From NCBI GenBank assembly GCA_024760905.1, contig CM045738.1, positions 49,754,797-49,818,796 on the forward strand: DNA of 64,000 nucleotides, read 5' to 3'. The notes under the pieces are model-generated. The model had not been told where the DNA came from. It made no database searches and saw only the letters and a program-made list of their open reading frames with translations. Positions 12,107-25,354 of the stretch are shown here, one piece after another. The stretch's first letter is position 1, and each line of letters opens with the position of its first letter. Source of the DNA: Plotosus lineatus (Eukaryota > Chordata > Actinopteri > Siluriformes > Plotosidae). The position numbers and the translations under genes are program-made.

Positions 12107-12908
12107 ATGACTTGTAAAAAAAAAAAAAAAAAAAAGCCAATCACGAAGCTATGACACTGATTTCATATCCAACCTAAACCCGAGCAAGAATCTCAGCTAG
12201 TCCATATTAGCGCTACACGTGGCATGCTGCTATCTCGTCTGTACAGAGTCTGTAAGCATCTTTATCGTCTTTTAAAAATCCTCCTCCACTGTGTGTAAAT
12301 CTGTGAGATTGTGCCTTTTGTTCTGAAGTACATGCCACAGGGTACGGTCTTCCATTGATACCTTTTCGTGAGCCTTACGAATGATCAAATTGGTGTGGAT
12401 TTCCAATCCGTCGATCAACGGCTAGTTTCTACATATTGTGTATCGTGTCGTGAACAATCAGGAGCCTCGAGGAAAAAAATCCCCGTGTCGCTTTGTGTGA
12501 TCACTGAGGAGAGAATAATCCTCGTATATCAAATCTAACAATGTGTTTCTGTGCTAGCTAGTGATGTAATTCAAATTCAGAGTGGGGCGGGAAGGAAGGA
12601 GGGAGGGGCTGGGGGTGGGGAGAACGCTGTGTGGGGGGGGCGGGGGGGTTGGGAGGTTTACTTTTTTGACGTGTGGATTGTTATATTATTTTTATTTTTA
12701 TTATTAGATGTGTGCCGTGTTTCGTGTGATTGTGCATTTTGAATTTGGGTGTAAACCTTGTTTCATAGAACGTCAAGCATGAATCGTCTTCTACCCCGTG
12801 ATGGCATCTGTAGTATCTGCCCAACCGAGTTAAGTCATGTGCAATAATTTCAACACGCACCATTGCATTCTTATTTGAGAAATGTGTCCTCGAAAAGCAA
12901 CCACTTTT

Positions 12909-12960
<52 letters not shown>
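12065..12960. repeat. CT (12065-12102), G-rich (12588-12656) and AT/AC (12911-12960) tracts
   Basis: A CT array, a strongly G-rich segment with many runs of three to nine G on the + strand (possible G-quadruplex), and an AT array followed by AC. All lie in the proposed 3'UTR. Confidence 0.9.
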
Positions 12961-12969
<9 letters not shown>

Positions 12970-13471
12970 AATATTCTCATCGTGCGTGTTCATTTTAATA
13001 CCATCTGGCTTTGCCTTCATTAAAAAAAAAAACCCTGGCACTTTGATGTGGAATGTACAGAGACATAGAGACTTGCTGGAGACTGATGGACTGTGATCAT
13101 GTCGTGACTGCTCGCATTCCACGAGAAAATGAGCTTTTTCTGTTTGCCGGTTTGATTCATCGGTGCGCAAGTGTCGATCTTCCGTTTCCTTTCTGTCCCA
13201 AAGCAGAGTCCTGTAACGCTCTAGTTTGTGACTCGTGGGCTTGACTTGTGACTGTTCTGTGTGTGTGTGTGAAAGATTTTCATGTCCCGTTGTGGTGGTT
13301 GGTTTTTTTTGTTTATTTGTTTTTTGTTTTTAAAGCAAAAAATGCCTCTATAGAGTTAATTTCCTGATTTGGCCTGTTGTGGTACGACTGAGTCCGTTTA
13401 GTTCAGCCTTCGTGATAAATGATCTCCTCTGAATTTCCATCTTTTAAAAAATGGGAGGGCGTCACCCAAAT

Positions 13472-13732
13472 TTAAAGGTACAGTGTGTAGGAGTTGGCTC
13501 CGTCTAGCCGTTAATCTCCAGAATGCATCTCGCCGAAGCGTCTGTGGGTTCTTCTATTGTGTTAAACATGGTGAAGCAAGATGGCACCGTTCATGCGAGA
13601 GGACACGCCCCTTCACGGAGATATCAATGGCTTATTGTAAGGTTTTAAACCTGTCATGAGTATCGATGAATGAAAAGCGGTTTATTTTAATTTGTGCTAA
13701 TAGAGCCTCCTGAATCTCTCTGTACCTTTAAA
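13472..13732. mobile_element. Short TIR element (MITE)
   Basis: About 260 bp bounded by inverted ends TTTAAAGGTACAG (13471-13483) and CTGTACCTTTAAA (about 13720-13732). The left terminus AAAGGTACAGTGTGTAGG is one I recognise as common in fish genomes. No coding capacity. Confidence 0.65.
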
Positions 13733-14634
13733 TCCTGGAACATTCCGTGTGGTTATTTTTAACTTTCGCTCCAAGTAAGAACGACTGGACTTCTAAAGCA
13801 GGGCTGGGCGATGTAATGAAATATCATCGCCACTGTAACCATGATGTAGTTTTTTTATGTCTCGCGTCAGCTGTTGGAGCATCAGAGTTTTATTGGTGCT
13901 CATTGATTTCAACATTTTCCTCTAAAACTGTTTGATAATGACGCTTCACTAATATGATGACACTTTTTAAAGGGAGACTGAGTCACATGACATGAATCTG
14001 GAAGATGGAAAGGATTTTTTTTTTTTTTTTTTTGCCGTGTCACCCACGTTTGGGGTGTGTGTGGTGTGGCGGTTGTTTTTGTTTATCCCCCACCCCCACC
14101 CCTAGGTTGCTGACCAAAATATTGTGTGGTGGGCAAATCCAGTTTGTTAATAAAAGACTCTGAAGCACCGTCCGCTTGCTTTTCTTGCATTTACCAGAAA
14201 CAACTTTGCCAAGAAGAGGTCGGCAGGGTAGCCTCATGAAGTCTGTTACCGTTTTCATCACGAAAAGGACAAAAAAAAAAACAAGTACAAACCGTTCCAT
14301 CATCAGCGACGTCTCCGGCGTGATGGGTGGTGCAGTTTTTACAGTGAAGAGCCAACGTTGTAGTTTCTCCTCCATGAATTACGTTTTGTGTACGAATACC
14401 AAACTCAGTTATGTTTTGCACAAGTGAACAAATTCTGATCTGCGCAAGAAGAAGCACTTCACATCGCTATAAAGAAAAGAGCACTTGCACTTCCTGTGCC
14501 TCCGTATTTGTCCACCTGCGATATTCCATCCCAAACTAACTCGAAGAATTTTTTTCTGTGGTGAAGTTTTCTGAGTCGAACCACAGCAAGCACTTCTCTC
14601 TGATGAGGTTTATTTATTTCCATATGTAAATGTG

Positions 14635-14762
<128 letters not shown>

Positions 14763-16030
14763 TTTTTTTTATTTTTTTTCTTCTCTTCTGAAAGTAGCAG
14801 AGTATTTTATAGCCAAGGACCAATCTGCATTTCCGTGGAGACGGCCAGCTACTTAATTTTTGTCCAAAAACAAGCAATATTATCAAGGTGTGCTGATTGA
14901 TTTTTTTAATTTTTTTTTTTTGCTGGGTCACTTTGGGGCGTTTCCCCGCTTTCTCCTTTGCTTTTGTTTAGTTTTTGTTGCACCTTAAGTAAACACCCTC
15001 TCCTTGTGCTGGAATGTTATGATTTCAGCACCGAAAGAGCCTTACTTCAGTCGGACTGAATGTGAATTTGCCGTGTACAGGTTTTTTAAGGCCACTCTGA
15101 ATAAACTGGCTGCGTTGGGCTCGGGTCTAATACCTGAATCCGCTCACACAAATCCTCGAGGTCTATGAGACGAGGTTTTTTTTTTGTTGTTTTTTTTTCC
15201 TTTTTATATATTTTTTTGTTTGTTGTTGTTCCCAAAAGATCGCTGTTACAAAACAGATGCTAAAAAAATGCCCCTATGGTGCCCGGCAGCACCCAGCGTG
15301 TATGCATCTGTGTCGTGCACATCTGTGTGTTGGAGAATATGATATGGGGTCATATCAACCTTTGCATACCTCATCAGCATGTCTGCAAATACTGTCGTGT
15401 CCTGTGCTGTGGGATTGTTTGTTGTTTTTTTTTTTAGCTGTAACGTTAGGAAAAGATGCCATCACCAGCATGTGCTCAAAGCCTGGGACCACAGCGGAGG
15501 GGGAAGGGGGAGGGCGTGTACCATCACTTGAACCCCTGCGTCAGCCAAAACTCATCACACTCACATCTACTGCCTTTGCTTAAAGCGTGACCCCAAACCC
15601 AGAGTTGAATTCACTGTCCTCGCGACGTCCACAGCGTACTGAAGAGTCGTAGCATTATATTCCTACCTCTGCGTCTCGGAGCTCAATGTGTATATTCGAA
15701 TCGGTCACCCTGCGATGGTGACGGAAAAATGTATATGGAACAGATGTGTATGTAATTTATAGTCAACAAGCGGTAATATTTAAAAAAAAAAAAAATATTT
15801 ACATTAAAAATAAAACAGTGCTTGATTGTGTGACGTGAGAGTGTGAACACGGCGGAGTAACCACTGGAATGTGAAGCCAGACTGTATTAGAACTCGTTTT
15901 ATCCTCTTACGTTCCTCCCATCGTTCTGATGATGTCATGTGTTTCTGATGTTTGCTTGAAAACAGGGAAGCCGATCAGCCTATTACAGCTCGTATACTGT
16001 CTGTCCGTCTCTTATACCTGCTGTATGTAT

Positions 16031-16035
16031 CTTCT

Positions 16036-16070
<35 letters not shown>
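16031..16070. repeat. CT microsatellite
   Basis: TCTTCT followed by a pure CT run of about 28 bp. Confidence 0.95.
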
Positions 16071-16722
16071 CTCCATCGTGATGTTTTTTAAACCCCCCGC
16101 GTCTTCGGTCGCACTCTTTCCTTCATCACTTCTTCTCAATGTTCACTGTGAGCCCTCTGAATTCAAGTTTACAACTCTTCATGGAGTGTGCGTGAGATTC
16201 CGGGTGAGTTTCGGGCATTGTGCGGGTGGGCGGGTGCATGACTTTGGTACCTAAGCAACAATTCTAATTTTCTACTGGAGGTTGTAGGGTTTGAAAGGGG
16301 GGTGGGGTGGGGTGGGAGTAGGACAGAGTTACTAACGGGGTACATCCTGTTCCCCGAGCCTTACACCGTTCCAAAATCAGATTAACCATTCAGCCTTTGG
16401 ACCTCTGTAGCCACCATTAGTTCATTATCTTATCCTTAAAAGCACGAGTCAGCAAGGAAGAGCCCCCGGTCATACCCCCAAGCTGCCCACCCACCCACCC
16501 CCTGCCCCCCTCAAAAAAAAAAGAAAAAACCTCAAGCCATTCATTTCTGTGTGTGACGATGCAATCCTGAAAGCACTTTGCCTTGTTAATTCCTAGTAGG
16601 AGCTTGTAAATGGTTAATTGTTACTAACAGATGTGAACATCTGTACCATGTGTTTAACCAAGAAGGAACATTATCATTGTTTTGAATTTGGTATTATATG
16701 AACTCGGTCTCTCTGACTTTAA

Positions 16723-16869
16723 AATAAAGAAAATCCTGTACGTTTTGTTTTTTTGTTTGTTTTTTTGCATTTGCCAGTTTCATAATATGCTGCAGCCAGT
16801 AGGTCTTGTCATTCAGTATTGTGGCTTAGGATCAGTTATGTTTGAAATAAAGTGCTATTGCTAAATAAA
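16723..16869 (+). promoter_or_regulatory. ANKRD52: Candidate ANKRD52 polyadenylation signals
   Basis: AATAAA occurs at 16723-16728, 16846-16851 and 16864-16869, the last two 18 bases apart and followed by GTGTTGTGGTTTCC, a plausible GU-rich downstream element. A transposon begins about 110 bases later at 16981. This is the best candidate distal end of the ANKRD52 transcript, inferred from sequence only. Confidence 0.5.
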
Positions 16870-16982
16870 ACAGTGTTGTGGTTTCCTTATGTACACAGTT
16901 AGGAATTGCGCTCCGAAGGCGAGGTGGTCGTCACTGACTCAACTGTTCAATTCAACGACGTCCACGCTGCCGGAGGTGAATA

Positions 16983-17825
16983 CAGTGGTACCTTGACTTA
17001 CGAAATGAATCCGTTCTGAGGGTGAGCTCATAAGTCAAAAAGTTTGTTAGATGAAATAATTATTCCCGTCGGAAATAATAAAAAAAACAATTAATCCGTT
17101 CCAAGCCCCTCCCAAACTCGTATAACCTGCACCAACATGTATATTTGACCTAATAATAAATTACAGATAAACATGTAAAAACAATAAATATTTCATAATA
17201 ATAATACATGTATATTAACATTAATAATAATAAAAGAATAAACAATAAGTCAACTAACCCTTCTGATCATCGACTGTGGCGAAGATGTCACGTGTGGCAA
17301 GTGGTGCGTAACAGAGGAGGAGGAAAATTTTGTGCACGCTACAAATGCTAGCGAGGAAAGGCTTGTGGTAGGCTCCCACAAGGCCAGTGCTTCTCAAATA
17401 GTGGGGTTCGTCCTCCTTGGGGGGTGCGGTGTGATGCCAGGGGGGCATGTATGACCCTGGGGAACATGCTTTTTTGCCTTACTGTACCAGAATTAAGTGC
17501 AATTGCGCATCGTCTACAGTAGGTAGCAGTGTGCTCTCACTGTGTTCCCTATGGTGTAGGGAAAAAGCAACGAGCAAACAATATGAAGTGCAGTAAAACA
17601 CTTTACGGTCACGCTGGGGGCATGAAAAGTTTTTTTTTTTTTTCTTTCTATAGGGGAATCATAGAAAATAATCGAGAAGCACAGCTCAAGGTGTTCTCGG
17701 AGCATGGAAGAATACACGCAGAAGAATCTTGAGGCAAAATTTTTCTGGTTGGATGGGCAGATTTTTGGTGGATCGAAGCACGAAAAATTCATTATAAAAG
17801 ACACTCATAACTCAAGGTACCACTG
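16983..17825 (+). mobile_element. Pogo/Tigger-like MITE, family A copy 1 (with nested hAT-like core)
   Basis: This is the cleanest copy of the family. Ends are CAGTGGTACCTTGACTTACG at the left and, at the right, ACTCAAGGTACCACTG, both flanked by TA (16981-16982 and 17826-17827), the target duplication expected of Tc1/mariner/pogo elements. Length is 843 bp with no transposase. From about 17388 to 17690 it carries a second element whose ends are inverted (AGTGCTTCTCAAATAGTG and, at the right, GAGAAGCAC) and which also occurs alone at 46445-46730. Confidence 0.85.
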
Positions 17826-17830
17826 TACTC

Positions 17831-17957
17831 ATTTCATTCATTTTCTGAGCCACTTAATCTTCATTAGGATCACGGGAGAGGCTGGCGCCCATCTCAGCCA
17901 ACTCAGGGCAAGGGCTGGGTACACCCTGGACGGCTCGCCAGGCCATTGCAGTGTTTG
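17831..17957 (-). mobile_element. SINE 3' part (L2-like tail)
   Basis: Reverse copy of the block CCTAATTAGG...GCCCATCTCAGCC...CAGGGTGTACCCTG...GATGGCCTGG seen at the end of SINEs near 31000 and 63500. The tRNA-like head is missing here. Confidence 0.7.
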
Positions 17958-18391
17958 AAATCCTTTTAAAAATCCTGTGAGGTTAAGCTTGTGGACTGGC
18001 ATTGAAAGAAAATATAAACTTTTCAAAGGAAAAAAAAAAATGTAGATAATTTTAATAAATGTTGAGAATGAAGGAATTAAAACGACAGTTAATGTACAGA
18101 TTCAGATTCTTCTCCCAGCTGATCAGTGAACTAATTACAAATTCACTTATCCGTCAAATTCGTGTTAAAAGCTTTCATACAAGACTGAGACGCCGTCGTG
18201 ATGAAACGTTCCTCTGGGATGTTCAGGGAGTGAGATGTTGGGATTTGGTTTCATTCAAAGCTGATTTTTAATCAAATCGGAGAGCAGCTGTTCTCGTCCT
18301 CTGTGCCGTTCGTGTTTAAGAAGCCTTGGGATGTTGGTATTAGCAGCTGCTGGTGCTGCCCGATGAGTCCATGCCTGCCATTTCCCGCCTG
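17958..18391. other. Gap between convergent genes; end of SLC39A5 mRNA
   Basis: Contains the presumed SLC39A5 3'UTR. No canonical AATAAA on the - strand lies close to the stop. An ATTAAA variant on the complement (18267-18272) is the nearest candidate, about 120 bases after the stop. Confidence 0.35.
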
Positions 18392-18541
18392 TCATCCATC
18401 AGCCAAGTTAACACTCAGGTTTTCTTCGAAGAGAGCGATGCACAGCATGATGGCACCTCCCGCGAGCAGGCCGACGCCCTGCAGGAGGAAGCGGATGATG
18501 GGATTGGTTGAACCGCCGTCTCCATGAAGCATCTCGGGCAC
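18392..18541 (-). CDS. SLC39A5: SLC39A5 exon 11 (last), residues 514-562
   Basis: The acceptor AG is the complement of 18542-18543, in the context CTTCTATGCTTCGAG; it is a weak pyrimidine tract but the phase is 0 as required. It encodes [10 protein letters not shown], the final membrane helix ([20 protein letters not shown]) and a short tail. The TGA is the complement of 18392-18394. The tail after FEEN is about six residues longer than I would expect. Confidence 0.88.
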   Translation of the reverse strand: MPEMLHGDGGSTNPIIRFLLQGVGLLAGGAIMLCIALFEENLSVNLADG

Positions 18542-21500
18542 CTCGAAGCATAGAAGGACCAGAAATCTTTATCAACAGATTACCTTGAGCAATTATAGAA
18601 ATATAGACCTGGGGCATGCTGGGAAATGTGGAGATCTTAAACTATTAACATAGATGTAGAGCGAGTAAACATACACCGTAAACAAAGACATGACATAAAA
18701 ACAAACCCAGCTTCGACCACCTTTAATACTTCCTTTGTCCAGAAAAGACGTGCGTTTCCATGCCGACAAGCACCCAGACTGCATTGCGTTAATAAGTTTT
18801 CCGTTTTAGAGTCTCTGGCACGGCTACGGTTCTCACCATGTCCGTCAGTGCGACGTAGAGAAATACTCCAGCGGTGAGACTGAGGGTCCAAGGTGAGTGC
18901 TGTGCCCAGTGGTGCCCCAGTACAGTTCCAGCCAACATTCCCACGTACCCCAACAGGGCCGAGAGCAGGCTGAAGAGCGCCAGTCTACGCACAGGCCAAC
19001 CTGCAGCCAGCAACATGGCCAGATCGCCTGAACACACACACACACACACGTTGAAATGGTTAGCTGTGATGATCGACCGATACACACGATTCCCAGACTC
19101 GTCCATGTGATAATGTGACACTGTGAATGTAGCGAGTGAAGGGAGAAGCCAATGTAAAGCGCGTTAGTTGGACCACGGGTCACCAGAACAGCTACGGATT
19201 CTTCCGGCATCTCTGGATTTGTATGGAACAAGTGTTTTAACCTGAAGGATGATCACACCCAGTGTTCACTTTGGTGAAAATCATAACATTTGCTTTACAG
19301 TGTTTTCTGTGAGACCCCGACTGCTTTGAACGTGGGGTGGAACCATCCTGGAGGAAACCACACCCAACAGCATACAAAAAAAAAAATTACTCATAGGATA
19401 ATTAACATTTATAAGCCTTGAACTTTATGGGTGTGGGTGAAATATTCAATTCTGTGACATCCACTGAACCCGAGGTGCATAATTGTTTTTGTGTACTGGT
19501 GGTCCTCAAAAAATTACCATATTGTGATAAAGTTCATTATTTTCTGTAATGTACTGATAAACATTAGACTTTCATATATTTTAGATTCATTACACACAAC
19601 TGAAGTAGTTCAAGCCTTTTATTGTTTTAATTTTGATCATTTTGGCAAAAAAGTAAAGAAAACCCAAAATTCCTATCTCAAAAAATTAGCATATTTCATC
19701 CGACCAATAAAAAAATAAAAAAGTGTTTTTAATACAAAAAAAAGTCAACCTTCAAATAATGATGTTCAGTTCTGCACTCAATACTTGGTCGGAATCCTTT
19801 TGCAGAAATGACTGCTTCAATGCGGGCGTGGCATGGAGCCAATCAGCCTGTGGCACTGCTGAGGTGTTACGGAGGCCCAGGATGCTTCGATAGCGGCCTT
19901 AAGCTCATCCACAGTGTTGGGTCTGGTGTCTCTCAACTTTCTCTTCACAATATCCCACAGATTCTCTATGGGCTTCAGGTCAGGAGAGTTGGCAGGCCAA
20001 TAGAGCACAGTAATACCATGGGCAGTAAACCATTTCCCAGTGGTGTTGGCACTGTGAGCAGGTACCAGGTCGTGCTGAAAAATGAAATCTTCATCTCCAT
20101 AAAGCTTTTCAGCAGATGGAAGCATGAAGTGCTCCAAAATCTCCTGATAGCTAGCTGCATTGACCCCGCCCTTGATAAAACACAGTGGACCAACACCAGC
20201 GGCTGACATGGCACCCCAGACCATCACTGACTGTGGGGACTTGACACTGGACTGCAGGCCTGAAAAAGACCTGAAATATTTCAGTTGGTGTTCAATGAAT
20301 CTAAAATATATGAAAGTTTAATTTTTATCAGTACATTACAGAAAATAATGAACTTTATCACAATATGCTAATTTTTTGAGAAGGACCTGCATATTACAAA
20401 GGAGCATCTGGTTAGAACGTCTCCCTGGTGTGGCGTTTTGGGCAGAGATGGGCGCCAGCCTCTGCGCCACCCTAATTAGGAATAAGGTAGGTAGGTGGTC
20501 TGTTGGGCTTTTACACCCAAGCCATAGTGACTCATCAGGCCGGTGCTTATCCCCGGTTTCTACAGCGTGAAGCAACTACGACTTCAACTCCTCCTGGATG
20601 GGATGCTAGTCCATCTCAAGTGACCTTCCCAGTAGATTTTACTGGTTCCCCTTGATACTGCTGGGTGAACAGAAGCACATTTGTGGTTAAGACCTTGCCC
20701 AGGGGTCTTAGCACAGTGGGGGTCTTACTGGGATTCGAACACACAACCTCCTGATCATGAGCGCAGCACCCTAACCACTACACCACCGGCCCCACTGATT
20801 CGGATTAAGCGGTTCAGAAAATTAAATGAATGGATATTTACATCTGCTCCAACTGAAGGCGTTATCCACTCAGAATAATGATTTTTTATTCTCCAGATAG
20901 TAAACCAGTCGGATCGAGCTGGTCCCGTGTGGCATATCTTAAAGGTCACACACACACCGCAGTTCTAATTTTCAGTGAGGTTTCAGTATAAAGGACCAAG
21001 TTAAACCAAACCATCACGCTGAAATAAACAAATGCCCCCTACGATCATCTACAGAGCAAGGCCATTGGTCAATTTCCCTTTCATTGTTCATCCATCAGTA
21101 TATTTAAATGTAAAAATCTCAGGAATAAGTTTAATGATTATATTTCGATAGGATACATTCGAGCGTATATCCAGGCCCCAGTCTGAGCAGACTGCTGGTG
21201 AGAGAGAGAGAGAGAGAGAGAGATACCCAGCTCGTGAGGAAGCTCATGACAGAAGACAGCGATAGTGGTACTGAATCCTCCGGCCAAGCTCTGAGAAAAA
21301 GCCACACCTACAGGACATACAGAAAAAAACAAAAGAAAAAGGAGAAATATGAGACTTCTGCTCGTTAAATAAACCAAAACACAGATGTGATGACAACCGA
21401 ATAGACGAATCTGACAAATCAGATTGAGACTGCGGGGTTTTTATGTGCGGGACGTATGAGGCGTCTGGGGTCCGTCCTTTAACTTTAACCAAAAACTTCA

Positions 21501-23883
21501 CCATCTGCCACAACTTTTTATAGCCTTGATAGATTTCCATGAAACAGTGGACAATGAGTCCCTGAGTGAATCTTCACACAACACGGTGAGCTTTTGTTCG
21601 GAAGGTCAAATTGTGTACAAAAAAAAAAAGCCTCGAACCTTTACTGTACATGTATTTTTAATTGTGATGGGCATATTGTGTGCTGCTGGTGCCCTTGTTA
21701 TAACTTAGCATAGTTATAACGAAATGTCTCCCCCTAGTGGGCATCTCATGATTTTGGCCCATGCTGTGTAGTCAGGAATTTTTATGATTTGGGGATTAGT
21801 TTAAACGTAATGCCATGTGAGTTATAATTCACAAAAACAAAGGAACACTATGAAAGCAATATTTTGGAAGAGGCAGTAAACAGATATTACAGCGGTACCT
21901 TGACTTATGAAATTTATTCCGAGGGCAAGCTCAGAAGTCAAAAAGTTCGTCAGATAGAACAAAAATTCCCATCAGAAATAATAGAAAACCAATTAATCCG
22001 TTCCAAGCCCCTCCCAAACTCATCACCTGAATAAACATATGAGAGAGCTCCTTTCGGCCTTTTCCCTTTCTCAGGGGTCGTTGCACGTTTGATTTGGTTG
22101 ATTGGTTTTTAGGTCGGATGCCCTTCCTGACACAACCCTTTATCGTGGGACAGAAACACGCTGACGGCTTTGCAGCTCCTCTTTACGAAAGTCAGCAATG
22201 GTTCTTTTACATCAACCTCTCACCGTAGACAGTGACAGACATGGCCCCGCCTTTGATAACCCAGTTAGTGCACTGGGAGGGACAGTGACAACCTTGTGGA
22301 GAGTGGGACTCGAACCCCCAACCCTAGGATCAGCGATCCAGCGCCCTATACCACCAGGCCACCACTGCCCGTTTAAAGATAAACATAAAAACAATAAATA
22401 TTTCCTAATAATAATAATAATACATGTACATTCACAATAATTTATAATAATAATAAAATGAGCAAACAATAGGTCAACTAGCCATTCCAATCATCAACAG
22501 CAAAGGGGTCACGTGGGCGTGAAGCTGTCACGTGGGCAGGCAGGAGATGGTGTGTAATAACCGAGGAGGAGAGTTTTGTTCATGTGCACGCTACGAATGC
22601 CAGCGAGGAAAGGCTCATGGTGAGCTCCCACAAGTCCAGTGCTTCTCAAATAGTTTGGCACGCAGCCCTTGGGGGCGCGGTGTGATGCAAGGCGGGGTAC
22701 ATATATGACCCCGGGGAAGACACAGTGGCGGTCTCACTGTGTTCCCCATGGTCTACAGAAAAAGCACCGAACAAACGATATGAAGTGCAGTAAACACTAT
22801 TCATAGTCACGCGCAGGGCGCTGGAAGGTATGAATTGTTTTTCTCTTCCTATAGGGGACATCACAGAAAATAATTGAGATGCCCTGCACAAGGCGTTCTC
22901 AGAGTGCGGAGGAATACATGCGGAAGAATACGAGGCCAATCAGCCCGAATAAGCCATTTCCCCAGCAGAGCTCGTAAATCAAAATTTTGCTGGTTGGATG
23001 GGGCGGATTTTTGGTGGATCGAAGCTCGTATCATGGGAAATTCTTTATAAAAGACACTTGTAAGTCAACGGCCCATTGTATTTTTGTCTACAAGAAAAAA
23101 ACAGAGGTGAGCAACAAACATTTATAGCGGCTGTAATGTAGGTGCGAACAGTCATGTGTTTTGAAGCTGTTCTGCAATCTTAACGCAGCCATAAATGGTT
23201 AAAGTTTATGACAGTCATTCAATCGTCCTTAAAATAAGCAGGCCTAACCTAACCCAATGTAACCTCATGAGTGATACACACCGATCGCTAGTCCGTCCGT
23301 CAGGTTATGAATTCCATCTCCCATGATGACCATCCAGGCGATGGTGCTGACACTGGAGGAGCTTCGACCTGGCAGTGCGTGAGACTGGCCCGACTCAGGC
23401 TTCACAGAGAGGGCGGGACGAGAGGAGGAAGCTGGAGAAAAGATAAACAACTCAAGCTTCATGAGTTTGCTGATGATCTTTTTCAGTGTGATGAGGTGCA
23501 TCACAAAGATCTTTGTATCTGGAATATTTCATTATTCAATTTGAAATCATTTACATCAAATTCACAGAAAGAATGTTGAACCTCTTGCTGGGATGCTTCA
23601 ATGTGATGCTTTAGAGACGAAAAGCTTTTCTACATCTGGCTTATAACATGCACTTATTGCACTTTAATCATTTTAAATGGGAGACACTGTTCAAGCTTTC
23701 ACGAAAATCTCAGAGTGGGAATAAAGTTTCCTGCAAAAGTTACTTTAGTCAGTCAGTTAAAGTTTACTGCAAATTTTAAATCTCTAAATCAGAATTTTCA
23801 TCTGTTGGACATTTCTACTGGTAAATATTTCACAGTCCAGCTGTAGTAACCTGAATGTAAAATGAATTCACACTAAATGTGTG

Positions 23884-23979
<96 letters not shown>

Positions 23980-24892
23980 TACACACATACAGGTACCTCA
24001 CTTTACAATAGTCCCAGCAAACAAAAAAAAATCCAGGTTATGAAAAACATTTTCCAAAAGTTTGTCTCTGTATACGAAACAAGTTTTCCTTACGAAACGC
24101 ACTAAACACGCCATTCAAACAATGCACGAGCTGCTCTCCCATTGACTATCTTCCAACATCCCGCCCCGCTGGCCTCCCATTGGCTAGGAGGGATGATGCA
24201 GCTCCCTTGAGCAGCAGCTTGTTCCATGAGTTTTTCAAGTGTGCTCATTGCAACTTTATTTTTTGGCTCAGGCTTTTAACCTTGCATAAACATTTGTAAG
24301 AGTATAACTCCGCTAAGAAGACATGGTCAACAGGAAGTCTTCTTTTCCTTTCAGCTTTTCCCTTCAGAGGTCGCCACAGCGAATCATCTGCCTCCATCTC
24401 ACCCTATCCTCTGCATCTTCTTCTCTTATACCAGATACCTTCATGTCCTCCTTCACCACATCCATGAATCATCTCTTTGGTCTTCCTCTCGGCCTTCTGC
24501 CTGGTCGTTCCAACCTCAGCATCCTACTACCAATATACTACTATCCCTCCTCTGTACATGTCCAAACCATCTCAATCGAGCCTCTCTGACTTTGTCTCCA
24601 AAACCTCTTACATGTGCTGTCCCTCTGATGGACTCATTCCTGATCCTATCCATCCTCGTTACTCCCAAAGAGAACCTCAACATTTTCATCTCTGCTACCT
24701 AGAATCTCTATAATCTCTTCTTCTATAATCACCTGAAGAGAGAGGATGGTTTCACCACCCCTCGAAACAGATCTGTAGTGATAAATGGAGTTTCAATAGA
24801 AAGTCTTTGTCCTGTCCTTTTATTTTAATTATTATTTGCTCTACCAAAAAGTATTGAGCACTCTCCTACGGAAGGATCTACTCACAAAATCC

Positions 24893-24972
<80 letters not shown>

Positions 24973-24989
24973 ACGCGAGTGAGTGAGTG

Positions 24990-25044
<55 letters not shown>

Positions 25045-25317
25045 ATGTGTGAGTGTGTGTGGACGTGTGAGATTTACTATGGGATTTTTTTCAACCATTC
25101 AATAATGAGGTTTTACATTTTTATTCCTTTGGATTGAAATGTATTGTTTTAAACATGACATGAGCTGTGCACAGTCACCTTCCAGTGCTTCCATCTCCTG
25201 GATCTCCGCTTCATTCTTCTTTCTTTTCTTTGATTTCTGTGTGAAAAATTCATCCAAAATAAATAAAAACAACCTCCCAGCTCCTCTTGTTGAGTAACAG
25301 AAGTCATTGTTGTTCAG

Positions 25318-25354
<37 letters not shown>

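Larger units (their letters stand above)
19028..21226 (-). other. SLC39A5: SLC39A5 intron 10
   Basis: Holds a Tc1-like relic (19494-20393) and, directly behind it, a reverse SINE (about 20400-20795). The rest shows nothing recognisable. A CT/GA tract (21197-21222) lies against exon 9's donor side. Confidence 0.8.
21308..23281 (-). other. SLC39A5: SLC39A5 intron 8
   Basis: Contains family A copy 2 (21890-23078) with a SINE inserted in it. The segment 21308-21889 shows no recognisable repeat or exon. Confidence 0.8.
23432..25178 (-). other. SLC39A5: SLC39A5 intron 7
   Basis: Contains an AT array (23886-23985), a pogo-like fragment starting at 23990, an RTE LINE 3' fragment (about 24335-24720) and an AT-GT-GA compound array (24898-25063). 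Confidence 0.8.

Noticed and set aside
18408..18617. Alternative minus frame over SLC39A5 exon 11
   Set aside because: Arg/His-rich off-frame reading. The phase-correct frame gives the conserved final ZIP helix.
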